From assembly GCA_028715605.1 (NCBI GenBank), contig JAQURM010000001.1:171001-235000 (forward strand): a DNA stretch of 64,000 bases, given 5' to 3'. The notes under the pieces are model-generated. The model was given only the letters and a program-made list of their open reading frames with translations. It made no database searches and had not been told where the DNA came from. Of the stretch, positions 31,093 through 38,343 are shown one piece after another; within the stretch, counting starts at the first letter, position 1; the number at the start of each line of letters is the position of its first letter. Source of the stretch: Desulfovibrionales bacterium (GTDB lineage Bacteria > Desulfobacterota > QYQD01). The position numbers were made by a program, and so were the translations under genes.

Positions 31093-31266
31093 CTAAAAAC
31101 ACCCCAGTTGACATTGTACAATTTTTATGTTGAGTTCGTCTATGAGCCTGCCGACTTCTCCGGGTGACACACCGGCCTCTTCGGCCAGTTTACAGGCCAC
31201 CGCGCAGGCTATGCGGTTGTTTACTGCGGCGGCGCGTATCTTGTCCTTCAACTCTTCTGTTTTCAT
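31093..31266 (-). CDS. 57-aa small protein with C-terminal CxxxC tail
   Basis: A small gene of 57 codons plus stop. The protein begins MKTEELKDKIRAAAVNNRI, includes a helix-turn-helix-like stretch ACKLAEEAGVSPGEVGRLIDEL, and ends IVQCQLGCF. The stop lies three bases before the ATG of the radical SAM gene, which suggests coupled translation. Codon use and the helix-forming pattern look genuine. The C-terminal cysteine pair may bind metal or be the substrate of the radical SAM enzyme; both are inference. No strong ribosome-binding site. Confidence 0.75.
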   Translation of the reverse strand: MKTEELKDKIRAAAVNNRIACAVACKLAEEAGVSPGEVGRLIDELNIKIVQCQLGCF

Positions 31267-31404
31267 GGGCGCTTCTTTTGCTCCACAAACTGGTTTTAAT
31301 AGCTATAAATTTACGCTGTACATTCCCTGCCTGTCAAGTCAATTGTGGAAAACTGTAGGAGGCATGGGATGATAAAGGTGAACCCGCAGCAGGCTAGCAG
31401 CCGG

Positions 31405-31761
31405 CTATGTGCCCATGATCTTGCTTCGAAAGATAAAGAATACCGCTCCCATTAGACAGAGCCCCGCCCAGAAGTAGTCCATGGACAGCTTCTCTCTCAT
31501 ATAAAGAACAGAAAACGGCGCAAAAACCGTCAGGGTAACCACCTCCTGCATAATCTTGAGCTGCCCGACCGTCATGACTTGGTGCCCAATTCGGTTTGCG
31601 GGAACCTGAAGGAGGTATTCGAAAAAAGCGATCCCCCAACTTACAACTACGGCAATAAGCCATGATCTTTGGTTCAGGCTTTTGAGGTGGCCGTACCAGG
31701 CAAGGGTCATAAAGACATTACTGAAACAGAGCAAGATCAGCGTCGTGGTGTAGTTGTTCAT
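31405..31761 (-). CDS. DMT-superfamily membrane protein (DUF486 type)
   Basis: A 118-aa membrane protein with four predicted helices: TLILLCFSNVFMTLAWYG, a second around SWLIAVVVSWGIAFFEYLL, a third around LTVFAPFSVLYM and a last around GLCLMGAVFFIF. The sequence NRIGHQVMTVGQLKIMQEV matches the DUF486/DMT_6 family. Transport function is unproven. It stands alone, with an intergenic hairpin-prone stretch upstream. Confidence 0.85.
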   Translation of the reverse strand: MNNYTTTLILLCFSNVFMTLAWYGHLKSLNQRSWLIAVVVSWGIAFFEYLLQVPANRIGHQVMTVGQLKIMQEVVTLTVFAPFSVLYMREKLSMDYFWAGLCLMGAVFFIFRSKIMGT

Positions 31762-31851
31762 GTCTTCTCATTCCTATTTTGACACACAGGCGTTAACCGG
31801 GGCATCCTTCTTGCTGGTACGGAGTCCGGTCAAATGATTTGTTCGCCCCGG

Positions 31852-32133
31852 TTATCTTCTTCTCAAATAGTTTTTCAATTCTCGATAATAGTTTTCGTGA
31901 GGACCAATCATAATCAATTCCAGATCATTACCAACCATTCTGTACGAGAGCAGATACTGAATCGTCCTGATTTTGAATTTGTGGACATAAACACCACGGA
32001 GATCGCCCATCTTTTCTTCTCCAACAGATGGATTTTGCATTATCTTTTCGATTTCCTGATCTAACACACCCGTTTCGATTTCAGAAAATCGCTTGACTCT
32101 TTTTTCAAAGGACCTTGACTGGTAAACCCTCAT
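31852..32133 (-). CDS. RelE/ParE-type toxin
   Basis: A 93-aa basic protein of the RelE/ParE superfamily. It begins MRVYQSRSFEKRVKRF, has the beta-sheet core GVYVHKFKIRTIQYLLSYRM and ends with HENYYRELKNYLRRR, the usual C-terminal helix position. RelE members cleave ribosome-bound mRNA and ParE members block gyrase; which applies here cannot be told. It begins 3 bp after the antitoxin gene. Confidence 0.82.
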   Translation of the reverse strand: MRVYQSRSFEKRVKRFSEIETGVLDQEIEKIMQNPSVGEEKMGDLRGVYVHKFKIRTIQYLLSYRMVGNDLELIMIGPHENYYRELKNYLRRR

Positions 32134-32136
32134 CTG

Positions 32137-32358
32137 CTATCGCCCGAATCTGTATTCTGATTTGTCGCCTTGTTCCAATTCTTCTATTCCTATTAGAATC
32201 TCCTTGATAAGGCTGTAGGTCAGGTCCGGGTTTTCCTCGGCACACTTGCCGATTTTCGCCCAGTGTTCGATTTGGCCCGTCATAGATCTGTGGTCGATGC
32301 GGCTATATTTTTTTGCTTCGCTGACCAGTTCGTCTGATATTCTCACCGGAGTAGGCAT
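32137..32358 (-). CDS. ParD-like antitoxin
   Basis: A 73-aa protein reading MPTPVRISDELVSEAKKYSR, a ribbon-helix-helix start, followed by RSMTGQIEHWAKIGKCAEENPDL. This is the ParD-like antitoxin family, here with a RelE-like toxin. A GTG/ATG-rich upstream stretch would allow an ATG at 32371-32373, but it lies inside a possible operator; GGGGG just ahead of ATG 32358 favours the shorter form. It leads the toxin-antitoxin pair. Confidence 0.8.
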   Translation of the reverse strand: MPTPVRISDELVSEAKKYSRIDHRSMTGQIEHWAKIGKCAEENPDLTYSLIKEILIGIEELEQGDKSEYRFGR

Positions 32359-32371
32359 AAAAAGTACCCCC

Positions 32372-32429
32372 ATAACTTTGGGTTATAAATTTTTTGGTTA
32401 CATCTTATCATGAGAGTAGCAAAATGCAA
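32372..32429 (-). promoter_or_regulatory. Putative promoter and operator of the toxin-antitoxin pair
   Basis: On the minus strand a TTGCAT (32424-32429) is followed 16 bases later by TAAGAT (32402-32407). Just downstream the palindrome ATAAC-N5-GTTAT (32372-32386) lies between the -10 and the antitoxin start. Such a site suits autoregulation by a ribbon-helix-helix antitoxin. Confidence 0.4.
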
Positions 32430-32505
32430 CAATATGTATACGAAGTGTTGCGCGGAAAAATCGAACAGATGAACTCCCCCTCCACGGTCGTCCGGAGCTT
32501 ACGGG

Positions 32506-33369
32506 CTATTTCCTGAAAAGCTCCTCGTCCCCGACCCTCTCGTAAACCTTCACGTCAACAAAGACCGGGAGGCTGTCCCTTATCTCTATTTTGTAAATCC
32601 CGTTGTCATTGGGAAGGAGAATAGTCCCGTCAGGCAGCATGAGTTCATGTTTGCTGTACAACGTTACCGACTGGCCAGGGCCGAAGCGTATGCTGCCGTC
32701 CTTGTATGCGCCCGTCAGCTTCCCGGTTTTTTCGAAATGCAGAGGCTTGTACTGCGGCTTAGGCACCCACATGCCGTTGTATCTTTCAGACTTGACCATC
32801 GTCCACCTCCTGTCTTTGCCCTCGATGACATCGACCCACAGGGCAAACACACTGACCGCAGTGCCATCCGCACACGTAAGATATCCGTTTTTTACCTCAA
32901 ATTTTATCTTCCCTTCCCCAGGTATGACGTGGAACGCACCGTTTGCCAAGACAAAATTGACGGCAGTGGTGACTGTCGCGGACTGGTCGGGAAGATAGGA
33001 TATCCTGCCCTTTTCCTCGGACCTGCCCCTGATCTCCGCGTCGCCGTCGAAGGAAAACTGTTGGTAGCCCGACTTGAAGCCCTTTACGGTGAACTCCCCG
33101 TCCGCAACCCCGAAGGTGTTGTCCCCCCTTATGATCATCTTGCCGCCCGACCAGTGCTGCTCGATGCTCCAGCGGTAGAGGCCCTTGAGGCCGTTCAATG
33201 AAAACTCGCCGTCAAGGACACCGAACGTGTCCTTCTCGGTTATCGCAGGCACATCAGCGGCGCCGCAGGCGGAAAGATGACCGTCGAGCAGAAACAGAAC
33301 GACAGGAACGAATGCCGTCAGGGACGTTAGGAGAAGAGTCCTGGCCAAGCGTAAACCCCGGCACTTCAT
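32506..33369 (-). CDS. Predicted lipoprotein with two repeated motifs
   Basis: A 287-aa protein. GGAGGT six bases ahead of ATG 33367-33369 decides the start; an upstream in-frame ATG lacks a site. A hydrophobic segment (LLLTSLTAFVPVVLFLL) runs to a lipobox-like LSAC, so export and lipidation are likely. Two related units follow: DTFGVLDGEFSLNGLKGLYRW near residue 50 and NTFGVADGEFTVKGFKSGY near residue 85. The C-terminal half is beta-rich (for example SIRFGPGQSVTLYSKHELML). Family not recognised. Confidence 0.7.
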   Translation of the reverse strand: MKCRGLRLARTLLLTSLTAFVPVVLFLLDGHLSACGAADVPAITEKDTFGVLDGEFSLNGLKGLYRWSIEQHWSGGKMIIRGDNTFGVADGEFTVKGFKSGYQQFSFDGDAEIRGRSEEKGRISYLPDQSATVTTAVNFVLANGAFHVIPGEGKIKFEVKNGYLTCADGTAVSVFALWVDVIEGKDRRWTMVKSERYNGMWVPKPQYKPLHFEKTGKLTGAYKDGSIRFGPGQSVTLYSKHELMLPDGTILLPNDNGIYKIEIRDSLPVFVDVKVYERVGDEELFRK

Positions 33370-33560
33370 CGTTGCACCTCCATGAGTCCACGTCTTATTG
33401 TGCAATCTCTTTTATGCGTTTCAGTTATCGATTCGATTTCTTTCGTCGAGATCTGCATTAAGGGTAATCGTATAAGAAGTTACCAAATAACACAATAAGA
33501 TAAAATCTATTCAAATATTAAGTGGATAGGGTTGATAAGACAAAGAACCACATTGGCTTC

Positions 33561-34502
33561 TCAATCGGACGGTTTGCGGCGGTCGATGAGGTAGTTGCTG
33601 CCTTCCAGAGATTTGAGGTGCTTTTTAATCTGTGTGGCGGCCTCAGCCACCTCACCATAATGGCGAAAGCGGTTATTATGATTGGAAACAACGGCTATAG
33701 AGAGGCTGGGCAGCGGGAAATGTTGTTCGTTCCCCTGCCTGTCCCTGGCCACAAAATAATTCCTCTTGAGATCATCTTTGTCCACTAAATTTTTCACCAG
33801 GGCATCAAAGCTGGATATAATCTTTTCACAGACCTGTGTCGCCCGGTCTGAAGGCACCATGAAGCTAAAATCATCTCCGCCCACATGACCCGCAAAGACC
33901 TTGCGGGTATCTGTCTCGCGCAGGATATTGGTAAGCAACATGGCTACCATACGTATCACTTCATCACCGCGCGAAAAGCCGTACCGGTCATTATACGGCT
34001 TGAAATTGTCGATATCCACATAGCCTATGGCCACTTCTTCGCCCGCATCCAGGGCGGCCTGGATGGTCTTTAAGATGGAGGTATTGCCGGGCAATCTGGT
34101 CAGAGGATTATTGTCAAAGACCCGTTGCATCCTTTCAAAACACAGCGACATCCTGGCAAAAAGTTCTGTATAATCAATAGGTTTGCTGATAAAATCATCG
34201 ACCGGATATTGTTCCCATTCGATGCCTGTGGATATAGCTTCTCTGGAAAGGGCGATAATAAATGGTATATGGGCACAGTATATGCCCCCTTTTACAGCCT
34301 GAACCATCTCTAATTCCACCTTGTCCTGCATATCAGCCATGACGAGGATTAGATCCGGAGGATCATTGAAGATGGTATCCATGGCTTTTTTGAAGGTGGG
34401 GCTGGAAATTATTTGATACCCCTTGGCTTCAAAAAGGTATTCTTGTTCTTTACCGGGTTTATCACCCTTGCCTATTATCAGGACTCGATGGCGGGCGGGC
34501 AT
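33561..34502 (-). CDS. Diguanylate cyclase-like protein with degenerate receiver domain
   Basis: A 313-aa protein with an N-terminal receiver-like fold (residues 1-125) and a C-terminal GGDEF domain with GGDDF at about residue 207. The aspartate normally found in a receiver is replaced (LILVMADMQD has Met where the acceptor should be), so it is probably not phosphorylated. GGDDF stays within the active-site pattern GG[DE][DE]F, so cyclase activity is possible. It overlaps the HDOD gene by 25 bp, indicating translational coupling. Confidence 0.8.
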   Translation of the reverse strand: MPARHRVLIIGKGDKPGKEQEYLFEAKGYQIISSPTFKKAMDTIFNDPPDLILVMADMQDKVELEMVQAVKGGIYCAHIPFIIALSREAISTGIEWEQYPVDDFISKPIDYTELFARMSLCFERMQRVFDNNPLTRLPGNTSILKTIQAALDAGEEVAIGYVDIDNFKPYNDRYGFSRGDEVIRMVAMLLTNILRETDTRKVFAGHVGGDDFSFMVPSDRATQVCEKIISSFDALVKNLVDKDDLKRNYFVARDRQGNEQHFPLPSLSIAVVSNHNNRFRHYGEVAEAATQIKKHLKSLEGSNYLIDRRKPSD

Positions 34503-35371
34503 TTTTCACCTAAGGTCTGAATCTCAAAGCTAAACCCCCTTAGCTCCACAAGAACCTCCTCGGCCTCGGCTATGAGGCCGGGCAGATCCTCTTCCCGGAG
34601 GGTCAAGGCCGCCCAGGCATTATGATCCAGGGCCGGGACCCATTTGTCGCCGCCAAAACCAAAACCCCTGGCCCGGACCAGGACATCGGCTACATGGACG
34701 ATAGCCGTGCTCACATAATGATTGGCGCTTTTTTTGGGTTCGTGGTGGTAAGCGATGGGTTCGGCCAGCCTGTCCGGAAGGTTCCAATGCCGGCAGAGCC
34801 TTTGTCCTACCTGGGTATGGTTAATCTTAAGTATCCGCTGCTCTGCCTCATAAAGAGAGATATTTTCGCCCAGTATGGCCTCGTCCAGGACGGCAGCCTC
34901 TTCGGCCAGGTTTTCCCTGATCACCACCTTGCCGATATCATGCAGAAGCGCCGCCGTGGATATCTCCTCAGGATCGTTAATGCTCAGCCGCCGGGCGATT
35001 ACATTAGCGATGGCTGCACATCCCAGGGAATGTTCCCAGAGACCAACCACTGTCTTTTCCATGGCCTCGAAAATAGAGGCGCTCAATACCAGGCTCCGCA
35101 CCACATTAAATCCTAAAAGGATGACGGCGCTGCTTACCGTAGAGATGCGCCCGGGAAACCCGTAGAATGCTGAATTGACCAGCTTAAGGAGTTTTGCCGC
35201 CAGGATCTGATCCTTGGCGATAACGCGTCCGATCCGGTCGGCAGAGACCGAGGGGTCTTCGACCATCTGGGTTAACTTAGAGACAATGCCCGGCAGGGTT
35301 GGCAGGGCCTTCGCCTGTCTAAGTTTTTCTCTGAATCCGGCGATTTTTTCCTCGTCCCACTCTATTGCCAT
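34478..35371 (-). CDS. HDOD-domain signalling protein
   Basis: A 297-aa protein with the HDOD (metal-dependent-phosphohydrolase-like) fold. It has LPTLPGIVSKLTQM near residue 23, NSAFYGFPGRISTVSSAVILLGF near 80 and AALLHDIGKVVI near 160. HDOD proteins often act with c-di-GMP enzymes and receivers, although catalytic activity is doubtful in many. It overlaps both neighbours, lying between a 101-aa protein and the GGDEF gene. Confidence 0.85.
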   Translation of the reverse strand: MAIEWDEEKIAGFREKLRQAKALPTLPGIVSKLTQMVEDPSVSADRIGRVIAKDQILAAKLLKLVNSAFYGFPGRISTVSSAVILLGFNVVRSLVLSASIFEAMEKTVVGLWEHSLGCAAIANVIARRLSINDPEEISTAALLHDIGKVVIRENLAEEAAVLDEAILGENISLYEAEQRILKINHTQVGQRLCRHWNLPDRLAEPIAYHHEPKKSANHYVSTAIVHVADVLVRARGFGFGGDKWVPALDHNAWAALTLREEDLPGLIAEAEEVLVELRGFSFEIQTLGEKCPPAIES

Positions 35372-35667
35372 GAAGTTACGATCAGATCCTTTATTATTTC
35401 CTTTACGCGCATGAGGAGGGGGTCGCCTGTCCTGGGGCGAAATCTTTCCTCAAGGTCGGCCAATTCTCCTTCCAGCGTTTTTTCACCTTCCTCGGCAATG
35501 GGGTGTCCCTCCACTGTTATGGTCTGAACCCCCAATCTCTTCAATCGTTCGATCAAGGCCACAGACAGCACGGTTCCTTTCCCGCAAAGGATGATGCCGT
35601 CTTCGCGGAGGATATCCCGGGCCAGGGTCATGCCGGAAGTAGCAAGAGTTAACGGGATGGCCTGCAT
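35362..35667 (-). CDS. Small uncharacterised protein of the signalling cluster
   Basis: A 101-aa protein reading MQAIPLTLATSGMTLARDI, with CGKGTVLSVALIERLKRLGVQTITVEG. This head resembles the stretch ahead of HD-GYP or HDOD domains in larger signalling proteins (beta-strand PGM-x-LA-x-D and LCGKGTxL). Here it is a free-standing unit that overlaps the HDOD gene by 10 bp, so the pair may be a split version of a fused protein. Confidence 0.6.
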   Translation of the reverse strand: MQAIPLTLATSGMTLARDILREDGIILCGKGTVLSVALIERLKRLGVQTITVEGHPIAEEGEKTLEGELADLEERFRPRTGDPLLMRVKEIIKDLIVTSWQ

Positions 35668-35736
35668 GGGCGATAATACCTCTTTCGTAACGTTTTAGTT
35701 TTCATCCGAAAACGATAGTTTTTGGAGTCAAATTAC

Positions 35737-37146
35737 TTAACGCCAACCGGCATAAACATGGTCAACCTTTTTTTGTTTGCTGCCGAACGTGGCGCCCGTC
35801 TCTCCTTTGATAAACTGAAAAAACGCCGGGGCAATTTTTTCGTCGGTCGCATTTTCCAGGAGTTGACATAGACCTCTATCTCCAATGTGCCTTTGCAGTA
35901 TAGTACGTAATATGTTGAAAATACACCGGGAGGCCTGACTTTTTGGCCTTTCCAGCAGTACGGGCACAAGATAACGCACCACGTTTTTAACTTCCCGGTC
36001 AAAGGAGATGCCGGGTAAGGGCAAAATATTTATAGAGAGATTTTGTCTGGCAATTTCGGCAATGCGGGTTGAAATATTGCCATCAGCGCCTGCCTCTATC
36101 ATATTGACAACCAGGTAGGGGCAAAACTCATCCATTTTCTCCTGCAGGAAAAGCCCCCAATCCGTATTTTTTTCCCGGACAAGAGCCAATAGCTCATCGA
36201 TGCGTTTTATGCGGCGGTGGTCGGAAGAGGTGGTGGTTTCAAAGATCAACCCCTTAAATTCGTTAATGCGCCCCTGCAGCTTCCTTGCTTCTTCTGGTCT
36301 CAGGATATCAAAAATATTCTTGTTGAGGTAGCGGAGCAGACTGACCTTTATAAAATTATAGACATCCAGGACAGAGCTCGGTTCCGGTGAGGTCACGGCT
36401 ATCCGCTCATCTGCGGCTAAAAAGAAGTCCACCATGTTATAGGAGGTATCTCCGCCCAAATCGATGACCACATAATCAGCCGGCAGACCTTGCAAGTCCT
36501 TAATGAGCTTTTTCTTTTGCGCCGTTAGGATGTTGGCCATGCCCAGGTTGGAACTATCTCCGGCTATGATTTTCAGATTCTTAACCGCCGTGTCCAGGCA
36601 GAGTTCGTTTAATGGCTTCCCGTCTTTAAAATAGTGCTGCAGGGTGAGCGGCGGGAACTTTACCCCCAGGTGGAGATGTAAGTTAGCCCCGCCCAGGTCC
36701 AGATCCACGGCAATGACCCTTTTACCTAGCGATGCCAGGCCGGCGCTCAGGTTTGCGGAAACAATGGTCTTCCCTATGCCTCCCTTGGCGCCGCCCACGG
36801 CAAATATCAGCTTGCGTTGGGGGGCGCATTGCTCTGCGGCATCAGACGTAACCTTTCTTTTAAATTGGGGCCACGGGATATCTTCTCCCCTTTCCCGTGC
36901 CGTTTCCAAATAGCCGTTTAAAAACTCATGGGCCTGCTGGATGCGTATAAAACGCTCATGCCTGTTGCGGCGAAAGCTCTCGGGCAGGTTATGGATGAGG
37001 TCGGGATGGCATTGCATGACCTTCGTGCGAAAGGCCTTTTTGAGGGTTTCGGTATCAAGCGATGCCAGAAAGGCCGGCGATTCCAATTGTTCTTTTGGGA
37101 AAAGCACAGAGAGCGCATAATAAAGTTTTACACTATCTCTGGACAT
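35737..37146 (-). CDS. J-domain fused to a MinD/FlhG-type ATPase
   Basis: A 469-aa fusion. The N-terminal 85 residues form a DnaJ-like domain with the HPD tripeptide at residues 47-49 (QCHPDL). A linker leads to a ParA/MinD P-loop ATPase with deviant Walker A GGAKGGIGKT at 118-127, then DLDLGGANLHLHLG and VIDLGGDTSYN. FlhG and MinD place structures such as flagella or divisomes; a J-domain suggests a DnaK partner. It heads the minus-strand run with the 101-aa, HDOD and GGDEF genes. Confidence 0.82.
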   Translation of the reverse strand: MSRDSVKLYYALSVLFPKEQLESPAFLASLDTETLKKAFRTKVMQCHPDLIHNLPESFRRNRHERFIRIQQAHEFLNGYLETARERGEDIPWPQFKRKVTSDAAEQCAPQRKLIFAVGGAKGGIGKTIVSANLSAGLASLGKRVIAVDLDLGGANLHLHLGVKFPPLTLQHYFKDGKPLNELCLDTAVKNLKIIAGDSSNLGMANILTAQKKKLIKDLQGLPADYVVIDLGGDTSYNMVDFFLAADERIAVTSPEPSSVLDVYNFIKVSLLRYLNKNIFDILRPEEARKLQGRINEFKGLIFETTTSSDHRRIKRIDELLALVREKNTDWGLFLQEKMDEFCPYLVVNMIEAGADGNISTRIAEIARQNLSINILPLPGISFDREVKNVVRYLVPVLLERPKSQASRCIFNILRTILQRHIGDRGLCQLLENATDEKIAPAFFQFIKGETGATFGSKQKKVDHVYAGWR

Positions 37147-37334
37147 ATTTCTTCCTCCGGGATGTAAGACAGATCATTAATATCTTTTTCGGCTATTTAT
37201 TTCTTTTCTTTAGGGTTCATTTGACTTTGTTTCATCCTCCTTGTATAAATTAACCAAGAAGTTCCAGACGACGTGCCTGTGCGTTGCACCTGTCTGCCGT
37301 GCCAACGGCACAGATAGACGCAGACAGAGCAGTC

Positions 37335-37402
37335 AGCATTCAGCGATCAGCTTAATGTGTTGTTTGTCTTATATTTTTGCTGATAGCTGATCGCTGAATG
37401 CT
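37335..37402. repeat. Perfect 18-bp inverted repeat
   Basis: AGCATTCAGCGATCAGCT (37335-37352) and its exact complement (37385-37402) flank a 32-base loop. It lies in the 326-bp gap between the divergent J-MinD and galU genes. Another hairpin, GTGCC/GGCAC, precedes it near 37294. It could be a REP-type repeat or a regulatory structure. Confidence 0.6.
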
Positions 37403-37418
37403 TGAATCCGACCGTAGG

Positions 37419-37441
37419 CCGGAAACGACAGTTTCCGGATG
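37419..37441. repeat. Second copy of the dispersed CCGGAAAC/GTTTCCGG palindrome
   Basis: CCGGAAAC...GTTTCCGG followed by ATG. In reverse complement it matches 23221-23248 except for two loop bases and the outer arm. It lies just ahead of galU and may be transcribed in its leader. Confidence 0.6.
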
Positions 37442-37472
37442 AACACTAACTATATGTAACTCGGGAGATCTT

Positions 37473-38342
37473 ATGAGGATAAGAAAGGCCGTTATTCCGG
37501 TAGCCGGACTGGGTACCCGGTTTCTGCCGGCTACAAAGGCGATCCCCAAGGAGATGCTGACCATTGTTGACCGGCCTACCATTCAGTACATTGTGGAAGA
37601 GGTGGTGGCCTCGGGTATCGAACAGGTCATTATGGTCACCGGCAGTGGCAAGTCTGCGATCGAAGACCACTTTGATTATTCCTATGAACTGGAAACGATC
37701 CTGGAACAGAGAAAAAAGTGGACGCTTCTGGAAGAAGTCAAAAATATCTCTAATTTGATCGAGATTACCTCTGTCAGGCAAAAGCGGCCATTGGGGCTGG
37801 GCCATGCGATATTATGCACAAAAGACCTGGTGGGCAATGAACCGTTTGTGGTGGTCCTGGGTGACGACCTGGTGGATGCCCCCATACCCTGCACCCAGCA
37901 GTTATTGAATGTCTTTAATGAATTTCATAAGCCGATAGTGGCTGTCTATCCCGTGCCGAAAGAAGAGATTCATAACTATGGTATAGTCGAAGGGACGGAG
38001 ATCAAAGAACAGACCTATAGGGTGACAAGGATGATGGAAAAACCGGCCCCGGAAACAACAGATTCAAACCTGGCTATTATCGGACGGTATATCCTGACGC
38101 CGGATATATTTACCATCCTGGAAAACACGCCAACAGGGCATGGCGGAGAGATCCAGCTTACCGATGCCCTCATGGAACTGGCGCGCCAAAATCAGATATA
38201 CGCCTATCGTTTTGTCGGCCGGCGGTATGATGCCGGGGACAAATTCGGCTATATTCAGGCCACGCTGGCCTATGCCCTGAAACACCCGGAGATCGGCCCA
38301 AGGGTCAGAGAATACCTGCAAAAGGAACTATGCATCGGCTAA
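37473..38342 (+). CDS. galU: UTP-glucose-1-phosphate uridylyltransferase
   Basis: Forms UDP-glucose for glycan synthesis and for the GalT reaction. At 289 aa it has the usual length. The nucleotide-binding start is AVIPVAGLGTRFLPATKAIPKEML, with VVLGDDLVD, IVEGTEI and MEKP further on, and a C-terminal EIQLTDALMELA. GGAGATCTT ahead of the ATG provides a weak ribosome-binding site. It is followed by priA with a single-base gap. Confidence 0.95.
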   Translation: MRIRKAVIPVAGLGTRFLPATKAIPKEMLTIVDRPTIQYIVEEVVASGIEQVIMVTGSGKSAIEDHFDYSYELETILEQRKKWTLLEEVKNISNLIEITSVRQKRPLGLGHAILCTKDLVGNEPFVVVLGDDLVDAPIPCTQQLLNVFNEFHKPIVAVYPVPKEEIHNYGIVEGTEIKEQTYRVTRMMEKPAPETTDSNLAIIGRYILTPDIFTILENTPTGHGGEIQLTDALMELARQNQIYAYRFVGRRYDAGDKFGYIQATLAYALKHPEIGPRVREYLQKELCIG

Positions 38343-38343
38343 A

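Noticed and set aside
32647..33201. A 184-codon plus-strand frame opposite the lipoprotein gene
   Set aside because: The minus-strand protein has signal, lipobox and repeats and a strong GGAGGT; the plus frame has none.
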